DNA of 64,000 nucleotides from an uncultured Lachnospiraceae bacterium. Lineage in GTDB: Bacteria > Bacillota > Clostridia > Lachnospirales > Lachnospiraceae. Location: the NCBI GenBank assembly GCA_934394565.1, contig CAKRQV010000013.1, positions 21,805 to 85,804 on the forward strand. Direction: 5' to 3'. Shown here piece by piece: positions 51,501 through 58,333 of this stretch (position 1 is the stretch's first letter; every line of letters starts with the position of its first letter). The position numbers and the translations under genes are program-made. The notes below the pieces were generated by a model. That model ran no database searches and was not told the DNA's origin. It saw only the letters and a list, made by a program, of their open reading frames with translations.

Positions 51501-52069
51501 CTTGAACCACTTTTCTTATCATACCCTTCATATACATAAGCGTCTTTCAAAGTTATTTTATCTGATGGAGAATACGAGAGTGGTGCAAAGTCAGTAAGAT
51601 ATCTCAATTCGGTTACTGGCCTCAAATTCAGCTCTAGCTTTTTAATTTTTTCAGACGAAGCCGCTGGAGAGACCGCCGCTGGAGCTAACATGATCTCTGC
51701 GGGTTCTGCCGCTTCCTCCACTGCAGCCCCTTGATCTGGTTCAACGGGCGCTTCCGGCTGCACTTCCGGCTGTACTTCCGGCTTCACCTCTTCTGGCTGC
51801 GCTTCCGGCTTCACTTCTTCCGGCTGTGTTTCCGGCTGTGCTTCTTCCGGTTGTGCTTCTGCTGGCTGCGCTTCCGGCTGTGCTTCTTCCGGTTGTACTT
51901 CCGGCTTCACTTCTTCTGGCTGTGCTTCTGCCGGCTGAATGTCTTCGGTCTGATACACAGCATCTTGAGTGTCGACTTCATCTGCATATGCTGTATTGAT
52001 CGGCAATAACGCCAATATCAGACAAAGTGCAAGCATGCGGCTTAACCATTTTTTCCTTTTTCTGCTCAT
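48563..52069 (-). CDS. Large repeat-rich secreted surface protein
   Basis: 1168 residues. Signal peptide (RMLALCLILALLPINTAYAD), then a Pro/Glu stalk of PEVQPEE-type units (about 45-115), a beta domain, four InlB B-repeat-like units marked by FEKWV or FDKWV, an MBG-like unit (GVYLNDVYGGGSSVGTLTGH), a Cys-His segment (HTYGGWSKDSANHWHECTDP), a Pro/Thr linker, and three C-terminal repeats (for example YTVSYENNVNVGTAAIVIRG). There is no LPXTG or final membrane helix, so retention must use another route. The ATG at 52069 has GGAGG; the longer frame from 52240 would run through the site B operator. Adhesion is a guess. Confidence 0.85.
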   Translation of the reverse strand: MSRKRKKWLSRMLALCLILALLPINTAYADEVDTQDAVYQTEDIQPAEAQPEEVKPEVQPEEAQPEAQPAEAQPEEAQPETQPEEVKPEAQPEEVKPEVQPEVQPEAPVEPDQGAAVEEAAEPAEIMLAPAAVSPAASSEKIKKLELNLRPVTELRYLTDFAPLSYSPSDKITLKDAYVYEGYDKKSGSRATSYQFYKDYTAVYEFETTSPKYSFEIYTSGIKINSQYIKNWTYELSSEGTLKIYVSYPSLEKQVRVTFKPRDQWGDKISNMYVGHNLNTDLYKIWLNYYNGLNQIDKIIDRDTPYDPEKDYSVCIYVKGRFNSAIISPALTKDDVKINQGTIWKVAWDDDNSYTKIYVNFPRVENGEYTVKAKNAEITNAAGEPVSKAKAGTVLTVKLKDLEKGYAFEKWVVDDNGTDVEFQNVKSTTTTFVMPKGEVYISPATLRIANVRSKNLTYNGEEQTGVYLNDVYGGGSSVGTLTGHKATEAGTYTARASLNKGYIWSDGTTEDKEIEWTIAKADRDGPRQLTGVMPTTKGANNGRIRNTTTEMEYRKVGTTTWKDCLDGAVTELAPGDYEVRYKDTKSYNKSIALIYTVPIWGSETRTAWIVNGTPQMIDLPENATITITANPPEKGKEFDKWVPDASSAVSIEDEKSEVTKMTTLGGTATVRATYKEKEIPGVPKYDLHVINGQGSGQYAYNRTVDITANPAPEGKEFDKWVVIEETVTVTDITKPKTTLKTKGVEGWVVATYKDIGSVDTEHTLTVVNGSIYGGSNPRKVKRNEEVTLSAKIPKNFDKWVVTSGSVEAILPNENAIHVWIITSDEDATIEATYKPHSHTYGGWSKDSANHWHECTDPASCTDRAGSVKDKASHVYSDAADTTCNVCGYVRTVAPPTPPTPPTPPTPSTPESPSTPTAPSTPATPSTPAAPSAPAAPVQRPEPDTLNVTVSKIKVQNYTGKRITPKIKVKDPATRKKLKQGKHYTVSYENNVNVGTAAIVIRGIKANGYSGVKHVYFTIRPQSIAKKVKVKVKGKKFLYTGNKLTPGVNLTYNKRKLTEGVDYVLSYSNNVGKGSAKITITGIGNYTGSKKVKFKITGPKLKNAKVSLVQNGTPYPDITVTYAGKTRTRGQDYTIKYPKRVKRGKNRIIVKGRGNFSGSVKLTYYAKGL
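49290..49395. repeat. Pro/Thr/Ser linker repeats in the surface protein
   Basis: 9- to 15-bp imperfect repeats encode PPTPPTPPTPPTPSTPESPS and further STP/ATP units. They form the flexible linker before the C-terminal domains. Confidence 0.75.
51735..51945. repeat. Pro/Glu stalk repeats in the surface protein
   Basis: 24-bp-like imperfect repeats encode AQPEEVKPEVQPEE-type units directly after the signal peptide region. The period is a multiple of three. Confidence 0.8.
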
Positions 52070-52165
52070 CTTCTTTCCTCCATTTCTATTTTTTTGCTTG
52101 TTTTCCTGAACGCACAACTGCTTCAGAACTTTGTTAATTTTTTTATACATGATTTTCATCGTCCT

Positions 52166-52278
52166 GTATATGCTAATGGTTGGAAATTTGGTCAAAAAAA
52201 CAAAATTCCAATCATTCGTATACAATATATAGTATAGCAATGATTGGAATCTCTAAATATAGTATTTGAATGGTTGGA
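52166..52278 (-). promoter_or_regulatory. Shared multi-arm operator, site B (surface protein gene)
   Basis: Four arms of the type GTATnyGnAATGrTTGGA: plus strand at 52166-52185, minus at 52206-52223, plus at 52232-52249 and plus at 52262-52278. The two middle arms form a near-perfect 44-bp palindrome centred on an ATATAT core; the first two face each other across about 21 bp. TATACT inside the palindrome may be the -10. It lies 97-209 bp before the start codon. Confidence 0.8.
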
Positions 52279-52366
52279 TAGAAAATAGCAGCTGGTAGTC
52301 AGCCTGGGGATGCACAAACATTCCATATACCCAAATGGATCAGCTGCGAGGGAAATGCTGCCTTTC

Positions 52367-53833
52367 TCATGCCTTCACAATCAGCCTTCCTTCCACCTTG
52401 CTGGAAAGATGTGGGTTCATCATCATATATTCCTCAATAATATCCCGATAAGAGGTTGCCAATACACGGGGCGGTGCATTGCGCTTTATCTCCTCCAGCG
52501 AAATATTCAGGAAATTCTGTATATTCATATAATGAAATTTGGATATCGCAATGGTATAAAGCTTCTGTTGATCCAGTGCTTTTCCGTTCAGGGTCAGGGT
52601 TTCAAACTCCTGCTGCCCGCGGGACCAGATGATCTGCATTCCATGGGAAAACTGATAAAATTCTGTATGTTCCCCCTCAAATGCTTCTTCCCGCAGGATA
52701 CGCCGCAACATTCGTTCCAACTGTGCCCCGTTCACCTGAAGCATATACACGGCTTCATCATAGGGCAGGCATTCCACAAGATCCTGGTAATGGACCACCG
52801 GTCCCAGTTCATAACTCCAGATTGCTCCTGAACCCATCAGCATCAGGTCGATTCCCAGGCTATCACACAGGATATCCGCCATCAGATTTCCCAGGGCAGT
52901 CTCCTGATTTCTTACGGGATGGGTCAGGCAATTCGTAAACCGTGTTACTATGCGGTCATACTTTTTATCCGTTTCCATTCTGTAATGATTGATAAATTGC
53001 TCCATTTCCTCATCTTTTTGACAGGTTTCATTATTGATTGGAATGAGCTGCCAGGTGAACGTATCAATTGCATTAAGGTCTGTATCTACCATAATATCAA
53101 ATCGTCCGATCTGGTCTGTGCCGGTTCCAGCCTGCACAATATAAATTCCGTTCACCAAAGCCGGCTCTGTCAGGAATGAATGCGAGTGTCCGCCAATGAT
53201 TATATCCACGCCCCAGGCAGGATCCAGTAAAGCCGCCAGTTTTTTATCCTCTTCAAAGCCGATATGCGTCAAAAGTACTGTAAAATCAATATCGATCGCA
53301 TTATATGCATTGCAGATATTTCCCACTTCCTGCGCAGCCTCTCCGATATCCACAAAGGAACCGATCAGTTCATCTGCCTTGGTCTGTGCCAGAACATCTT
53401 CTGTGATAATTCCTATGAAAAGAATCTTCATGCCATCCATCTCTGCAATGTAGAAAGGCTGGAACAGGCGCCGGCGATTGGACCGGATATGAAAATTTGC
53501 ATTGATAATTGGAAAATTTGCACATTTTTCCAAAAACAGAAGATGCGACAAACCATAGTCTACTTCGTGATTGCCGATCGTTGCCACATCGGGTCCCAAC
53601 AGATTCATAATGCCGATCGTTGATACCCCCTTATACTCCGAATCAATGACCGAACCACGAAACATATCTCCCGCAATCGCATAGAGTACATTTTTTTCCT
53701 GCTTACGGACCATATTGACATAACCGGAAAGGAATGATACTCCTCCTACCAGTTTTTCATCAATCTGCTCGGCCAGAAAATCTCCATGCATATCGTTGGA
53801 ATGAAGAATCGTCAGTTTTTTCAGATTTTTCAT
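52367..53833 (-). CDS. 5'-nucleotidase/2',3'-cyclic phosphodiesterase family metallophosphatase
   Basis: 488 residues. Calcineurin-like metal motifs in order: LTILHSNDMHGDF, AIAGDMFRGS, TIGNHEVDYG, LLTHIGFEED and IIGGHSHSFL; the C-terminal nucleotide-binding domain carries NLMADILCD and MGSGAIW. Most relatives are secreted, but this one begins MKNLKKLTILHSND without a signal peptide, so it appears cytoplasmic. Start chosen at the ATG after GGAGG; the upstream extension is unlikely. It is the second gene after the beta-helix lipoprotein (40-bp gap), from promoter site C. Confidence 0.88.
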   Translation of the reverse strand: MKNLKKLTILHSNDMHGDFLAEQIDEKLVGGVSFLSGYVNMVRKQEKNVLYAIAGDMFRGSVIDSEYKGVSTIGIMNLLGPDVATIGNHEVDYGLSHLLFLEKCANFPIINANFHIRSNRRRLFQPFYIAEMDGMKILFIGIITEDVLAQTKADELIGSFVDIGEAAQEVGNICNAYNAIDIDFTVLLTHIGFEEDKKLAALLDPAWGVDIIIGGHSHSFLTEPALVNGIYIVQAGTGTDQIGRFDIMVDTDLNAIDTFTWQLIPINNETCQKDEEMEQFINHYRMETDKKYDRIVTRFTNCLTHPVRNQETALGNLMADILCDSLGIDLMLMGSGAIWSYELGPVVHYQDLVECLPYDEAVYMLQVNGAQLERMLRRILREEAFEGEHTEFYQFSHGMQIIWSRGQQEFETLTLNGKALDQQKLYTIAISKFHYMNIQNFLNISLEEIKRNAPPRVLATSYRDIIEEYMMMNPHLSSKVEGRLIVKA

Positions 53834-53873
53834 AAGAAACTGCCCTCCTTCCCTGCTTCGTTCTCCCGGAGCT

Positions 53874-55406
53874 TTAACGATATGACACTTTCGTAATTCC
53901 CTCCGGATAATCCATATCCTGCATTCCATCCGCTACTGTACAGTTGGTAAATACGATAGTATTGGTCTGTGGATTATATTCTTCCTCCAGAAAGACCTCG
54001 TACGCATTGCCTCTGAACAGGCAATTCTCAAAATTGACCGAAAGAGAGTCCTGACAGGTTATGAACGGATCACCCTCTGATCTTGTTTCATTTCCTATAA
54101 TCTTGCAATCATCCAGAACAATATTGTAGCAGCCATTGAAGGAAAACATACTGTACTGTTCACTGGTCATAAAACTGCAATTCGTAAATGTTACCATTTC
54201 TGCAGCTGAAAAACACACAAGGCCATAGGTACACTCATAAATATCTGTATCGTCTATTGTTAAATCCAAAATATTATAAGCTTCTATTCCATAGGTCCCA
54301 CTTCCGTATAAATTACAGTTATCAACTGCTATATGGCTGCATTGATTAAGGTAAAGCACACTTCCGGTACAATATCCTGGTTCCACTTCATGCCCGCAAG
54401 TCAGACCGCGAAGTGTAATCTCCTGACATTCTTCAAATCCCAGAGCTCTTGCATAAGAATTTTCTGTACTGAGTACAACTCTGGCACCTTCTTCCGCTTC
54501 GATACATAGATTCCGCACATTTCGCACCGTATACTCTGCCAGTCCATCATTACTCTTTATCCAGTCAATATCCGGATTTTTTATGCTGTCACAGTTAAGA
54601 TCGCTGAAATTATACGTTCCTTCTTTCAGGATGATCTTCGTCCGGTTCTGAATCGCCTCTGCCAGCTCCTGCACGGTAGATACCGTTACCTCGTTCACAT
54701 ACTGATATTCTTTTTTCTGCTCCATTTCCTCTGAGCCTTCCCGCAGATAGGTACAGATCATTACATGCTCCAGTCCCATTTCCCGCCATAACTCCTGTTC
54801 GCAATAGCGCAGTTCGTTTTCTCCAATCAGCGTCAGCGTTCGCACCATCTCTTTTTCATCTTCATCACGCCGGTTTCTTAACCGTGCTACAGGATGACCA
54901 TCAGAAGTAGGATCCTGTTTTACAAGAGCCATGCCATTCATCGATTCGGTTTCGTATCCAGTGCGTCTGTAATCCGCATACAGACTGTTTTCTTCGTCGT
55001 ATATGAGGATCTCGGAATATGTCCACTCATGCTCTGCATAATAATATGGATTATCGACCGATGGTTCTGTATCATCTATAGAATCGCTGTACTCAAAACC
55101 AACAAGCGTCCAGTTTCCGCAAAAATCATCCCAGTCCACGTCAGCTGATCCAACCGTTTCTGTTTCTGCTTCTGTTTTTGTTTCCGCTTCTGTTTCTGCT
55201 TCTGTTTTTGTTTCCACTTCTGTTTCTGTTTTCGTTTCTGTTTCCGTTTCTGTTTTTGTTTCCTGTTCCGCATCTGCTTCCTGCTTTGTTCCTGGCTTCG
55301 GAATTAATTCTTTATCTTCCAGATTTTTCCCACATGCACTTAATAATACTGCAGACAGCATGGCTGTTATGAGCAGTATCACCCCTTGTAATTGTAATTT
55401 TTTCAT
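53874..55406 (-). CDS. Lipoprotein with a right-handed beta-helix domain
   Basis: 510 residues. Lipoprotein signal (LLITAMLSAVLLSACGK), a Glu/Thr/Lys repeat linker (about 35-85), an N-terminal domain (WDDFCGNWTLVGFEYSD), and a parallel beta-helix (TVQELAEAIQNRTKIILKEG, then regular coils such as LRGLTCGHEV, VDNCNLYGSGTYGIEAYNI, FTNCSFMT, LDDCKIIG). Such folds bind or modify polysaccharides; no catalytic residue set could be assigned. The ATG at 55406 has GGTGA at good spacing; starts at 55418 or 55424 are also possible. It is controlled by site C. Confidence 0.82.
   Translation of the reverse strand: MKKLQLQGVILLITAMLSAVLLSACGKNLEDKELIPKPGTKQEADAEQETKTETETETKTETEVETKTEAETEAETKTEAETETVGSADVDWDDFCGNWTLVGFEYSDSIDDTEPSVDNPYYYAEHEWTYSEILIYDEENSLYADYRRTGYETESMNGMALVKQDPTSDGHPVARLRNRRDEDEKEMVRTLTLIGENELRYCEQELWREMGLEHVMICTYLREGSEEMEQKKEYQYVNEVTVSTVQELAEAIQNRTKIILKEGTYNFSDLNCDSIKNPDIDWIKSNDGLAEYTVRNVRNLCIEAEEGARVVLSTENSYARALGFEECQEITLRGLTCGHEVEPGYCTGSVLYLNQCSHIAVDNCNLYGSGTYGIEAYNILDLTIDDTDIYECTYGLVCFSAAEMVTFTNCSFMTSEQYSMFSFNGCYNIVLDDCKIIGNETRSEGDPFITCQDSLSVNFENCLFRGNAYEVFLEEEYNPQTNTIVFTNCTVADGMQDMDYPEGITKVSYR
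55150..55265. repeat. Glu/Thr/Lys linker repeats
   Basis: 6- and 12-bp imperfect repeats of TCTGTT/TTTGTTTC encode ETKTETETETKTETE-like sequence after the lipobox. In-frame length variation is likely. Confidence 0.75.
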
Positions 55407-55480
55407 ATTACGCTTCACCGCCATTCCATACGCTCTAAAACCTGTTCCTTTCTTCTTTTATACCTGATTTCAATCATCCC

Positions 55481-55564
55481 GTATATACTAATGATTGGAA
55501 AAAAGCCTCTATAAACAAAAATCCAATCGTTAGCATACTATATATAGTACAATAACAATTGGAT
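55481..55564 (-). promoter_or_regulatory. Shared multi-arm operator, site C (beta-helix lipoprotein)
   Basis: Three arms: plus strand GTATATACTAATGATTGGAA (55481-55500), minus GTATGCTAACGATTGGAT (55521-55538) and plus GTACAATAACAATTGGAT (55547-55564). The last two form a palindrome around ACTATATATAGT. The facing arms are spaced as in site B (about 21 bp). It lies 75-158 bp before the start codon. Confidence 0.8.
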
Positions 55565-55636
55565 TTTCTAAATGTAGTGTTCTTATGCTTTTACAACCTC
55601 TGTGCTGCAGACGGAAGTCCCGACAGCTTTTTATAC

Positions 55637-57031
55637 CTATGCCAGATGAAAAACGTCCAGCAACAAAAGCCATACAAGGCCATAATATGTCAAAACCGCC
55701 ACCAGATCATTCACGGTTGTGATCAGAGGGCCGGAAGCCACTGCAGGGTCTACCTTAATCTTATGAAAGACCATCGGAATTACTGTACCTACCAGGCTGG
55801 AAATAACCATAGCAACCATCAGGGACAGCCCCACACAACCAGAAATCAGGAATGCACTTCCAATCGCATTATGCTTCAGCACAAAGGCATACACACCAAT
55901 GAATATAAAAGCCAGAATTCCCAGGAACATACCATTTGCAAATCCAACCTTCATCTCTTTAAAGATCAGATGCACCTTCTGGCTTCCGGTAAGATTCTCA
56001 TCCATCAACACGCGAATCGTTACGGCCAAAGACTGCGTACCCACATTTCCTGCCATATCTAAGATCAGGGACTGGAAACACATGACAATAGGCAATACCG
56101 CAACAACCGTCTCAAAAACTCCCACCACAGAGGAAACCGCCATACCGAGAAATAAAAGAATGATCAGCCATGGCAGACGCTTTTTCATACTTTCTTTTGT
56201 CGTTTCGCTCAAATCCTCCTCGGCTGTCAGACCGGCCAGCTTGGCGTAATCGTCACCCATCTCATCGTCTACAACTTCCACGATATCCTGCGCAGTGATA
56301 ACACCGAGGATCTGATGCTTCTCATCGACTACCGGGATGGAATCCTCGGCATAATCCTTGATTCTTTCAATACAGTCTGCAATCTTTTCATGGTCTTTGA
56401 CATACGGATAGGATGTACTGATGATATCCTCCAGAGGATCATTCTCTCTGGCAATGATCAGATCTTTCAGATCGATCGCACCGTAAAAGATATCTTTCTG
56501 GTCGATCACATAAACTGTGGAAATATTGTCGTTTTCTCCAGCCTGCCGCACAAGCTCGTGCATCGCCATGCGGATTGACAACGTATTGTGGATCACAATA
56601 AAATTATTCGTCATACGGCTGCCGATCTCATCATCGTCATACGACATGATCAGCCGGATATCCCGGCTCACCTCATCATCGAGCAGCTCCACCAGCTTTT
56701 TGCGCGTCACATCGTCCATCTCATCCAGGACATCTGCCGCCTCGTCAGCATCCATATAGGACAGGATCTTTGCTTCCTTCTCCGGAGAGATCTCTTTAAA
56801 ATACTCCTCCGGATCATCAATATAGGAAAATATTTCCGCCAGATGCTGTGCACCAAGGATCGGGTACAGCCGCTTTCTCTCGGCAGACGTCAGCTTTTGC
56901 AGCGCATCGGCAATATCGTTTTCATGGAAATCCATGACCCGGTCAAGCAGCTCTTCTTCATCTTGTATGGACCGGATAATGTGCAGCAGTTCTTTTACAT
57001 AATCTGGATTTTTTCTTGTCTCTGTCGCCAT
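55637..57031 (-). CDS. mgtE: Magnesium transporter MgtE
   Basis: 464 residues, the usual length. The N-terminal superhelical domain (DIADALQKLTSAERKRLYPI) is followed by two CBS domains (TVYVIDQKDIFYGAIDLKDL; SIPVVDEKHQILGVITAQD), a plug helix, and five membrane helices with RLPWLIILLFLGMAVSSVVG and QSLILDMAGNVGTQSLAVTI (pore motif with the conserved Asp and GNVGTQ). It is a Mg2+ channel gated by internal Mg2+. AGGAGG precedes the ATG; a canonical promoter lies at 57125-57153. Confidence 0.95.
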   Translation of the reverse strand: MATETRKNPDYVKELLHIIRSIQDEEELLDRVMDFHENDIADALQKLTSAERKRLYPILGAQHLAEIFSYIDDPEEYFKEISPEKEAKILSYMDADEAADVLDEMDDVTRKKLVELLDDEVSRDIRLIMSYDDDEIGSRMTNNFIVIHNTLSIRMAMHELVRQAGENDNISTVYVIDQKDIFYGAIDLKDLIIARENDPLEDIISTSYPYVKDHEKIADCIERIKDYAEDSIPVVDEKHQILGVITAQDIVEVVDDEMGDDYAKLAGLTAEEDLSETTKESMKKRLPWLIILLFLGMAVSSVVGVFETVVAVLPIVMCFQSLILDMAGNVGTQSLAVTIRVLMDENLTGSQKVHLIFKEMKVGFANGMFLGILAFIFIGVYAFVLKHNAIGSAFLISGCVGLSLMVAMVISSLVGTVIPMVFHKIKVDPAVASGPLITTVNDLVAVLTYYGLVWLLLLDVFHLA

Positions 57032-57124
57032 ATCATATCCTCCTCCTGCCTGAAGGCATTTTTATTTTTTGTTCTGTATACATCCAAAACACGTGTATAT
57101 AAAACGCAGATTTTGTCGTTTCCG

Positions 57125-57153
57125 ATTATATTTCCGGTTTTTTTTACTGTCAA
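57125..57153 (-). promoter_or_regulatory. Sigma-A promoter of mgtE
   Basis: On the minus strand TTGACA (57148-57153), exactly 17 bp and TATAAT (57125-57130): a full consensus. The leader is only about 85 nt, and no M-box could be fitted. Confidence 0.85.
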
Positions 57154-57222
57154 CGGCTGCCGGTCATTTTCATAAATTTTTACGTTTTCTTTTCCTGCCT
57201 CTTACAAAACGCCATTAAAAAC

Positions 57223-57263
57223 ATTGTCGCAAAGCCTTTCGGATATGCTGGCTTTGCGACAAT
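57223..57263 (-). terminator. Terminator of the NimA-like gene
   Basis: ATTGTCGCAAAGCC pairs perfectly with GGCTTTGCGACAAT; on the minus strand GTTTTTAATG follows. Confidence 0.88.
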
Positions 57264-57311
57264 GCTCTCTTTTTTGATGTTTATTTTCGCTGTTGCTTTG
57301 ATCGCTGTATT

Positions 57312-57806
57312 TTACTCTTCCCCACGGATCGCTGCCGGGAGCTTACGTTCTTTGGCTGTGAATTCTTTTACATCAATGCGGATCACATTGACGACCGACA
57401 CCAGCTTTTCATCAAAGGAAAAATCCTTTCCCGTCTGCTGCTTCATCAGGATACTCATCGCCCTCTTCTTTTCTTCTGCATTTTCTACCAGTGAAGCCAT
57501 ACCGCGCCCCATCACACTCCGATAGGCCATGCCGTACTGACATGCCACACGGCCCTCAAACGGCTGCATATCTGTCTCCAATGCAAAGGAGACCTGCGGA
57601 TTTTTGGCGATCACATCGAATTTGTAGCCCTTCGTTGCGCCGTGCAGGTACAGCACCATATGGCCATCGGCGTATGTATAACCAAAGTTCATCGGTACCA
57701 CATACGGCCAGCCCCCGTCAGACAGTCCGAGATGCAGGATCTTTGTACTGTCCATAATCTTTAAAATCTCTGTGATATCTGTAATTTCCAGTTCTCTGCG
57801 TGTCAT
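57312..57806 (-). CDS. Pyridoxamine 5'-phosphate oxidase-like flavoprotein (NimA-type)
   Basis: 164 residues with the split-barrel FMN-binding fold: KILHLGLSDGGWPYVVPMNF, MVLYLHGATKGYKFDVIAKN, and VACQYGMAYRSVMGRGMASL. This pattern is shared with NimA-type proteins that reduce 5-nitroimidazoles and with many general flavin reductases; a drug-resistance role cannot be concluded from sequence. The start MTRRELEITD is usual for the group. It is divergent from blaI and monocistronic, with its own terminator. Confidence 0.85.
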   Translation of the reverse strand: MTRRELEITDITEILKIMDSTKILHLGLSDGGWPYVVPMNFGYTYADGHMVLYLHGATKGYKFDVIAKNPQVSFALETDMQPFEGRVACQYGMAYRSVMGRGMASLVENAEEKKRAMSILMKQQTGKDFSFDEKLVSVVNVIRIDVKEFTAKERKLPAAIRGEE

Positions 57807-57876
57807 AGTTGTTTCCGCTCCTTTTATTTATTCTGTAAACATTGTATCATCGACCTGTATATTTCAACAGCATTTA

Positions 57877-57905
57877 TTGACAATTTTCCAAATACCATCT
57901 ACAAT
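57877..57905 (+). promoter_or_regulatory. Promoter of blaI-blaR1
   Basis: TTGACA (57877-57882), a 17-bp spacer and TACAAT (57900-57905), followed within 10 bp by the BlaI operator. Confidence 0.85.
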
Positions 57906-57911
57906 ATTTTT

Positions 57912-57925
57912 ACTACATTTGTAAG
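57912..57925. promoter_or_regulatory. BlaI operator at the blaI promoter
   Basis: ACTACATTTGTAAG contains the TACA/TGTA core of BlaI/MecI operators and is one base off the perfect CTTACA-nn-TGTAAG seen at 63625-63638. It lies between the -10 and the ribosome binding site, suited to autorepression. Confidence 0.75.
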
Positions 57926-57945
57926 ATTTAAGGAGGATACAAATC

Positions 57946-58332
57946 ATGCAGGATCTGCCGCAAATTTCAGAAGCTGAATTCGAGGTTATGAAAATCGTAT
58001 GGAAATATGCCCCGATCAGTACCAATGACATTACGGATCGATTACTTCGTACGACCAGCTGGAGTCCCAAAACAATACAGACCCTGATCAAACGCCTCGT
58101 AACCAAAAAGGCACTGACATATGAAAAGCAGGGCCGTGTCTTTGTTTACACTCCGTTAGTGAAAGAAAATGAATATATTGACCAGAAAAGTACTTCTTTT
58201 CTGAAACGCTACTATGATGGCGACATCACGGCCATGCTGTCGTCCTACATCGAAAATGACCGACTGTCTGAAACAGACATCGCGCACTTACGCTCCCTTC
58301 TTTCCCGGAAGCCAGAAAAAGGAGACCATTAA
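57946..58332 (+). CDS. blaI: BlaI/MecI family repressor
   Basis: 128 residues. A winged helix (QISEAEFEVMKIVWKYAPIS, TKTIQ-like SPKTIQTLIKRLVTKKAL, YEKQGRVFVYTPLV) is followed by the helical dimer domain; FLKRYYDGDITAMLSSYIEN is the typical region cleaved or altered after BlaR1 signalling. AAGGAGG precedes the ATG. It overlaps no gene and is followed one base later by the GTG of blaR1. It should repress its own operon and the PBP operon at 63.6 kb. Confidence 0.93.
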   Translation: MQDLPQISEAEFEVMKIVWKYAPISTNDITDRLLRTTSWSPKTIQTLIKRLVTKKALTYEKQGRVFVYTPLVKENEYIDQKSTSFLKRYYDGDITAMLSSYIENDRLSETDIAHLRSLLSRKPEKGDH

Positions 58333-58333
58333 C

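Noticed and set aside
57032..57124. M-box (Mg2+) riboswitch upstream of mgtE
   Set aside because: From the consensus promoter to the start codon is only about 85 nt, too short for an M-box, and no conserved M-box elements were seen.
57312..57806. Confident nitroimidazole-resistance (nim) gene
   Set aside because: Only general FMN split-barrel features are visible; many relatives have other roles.
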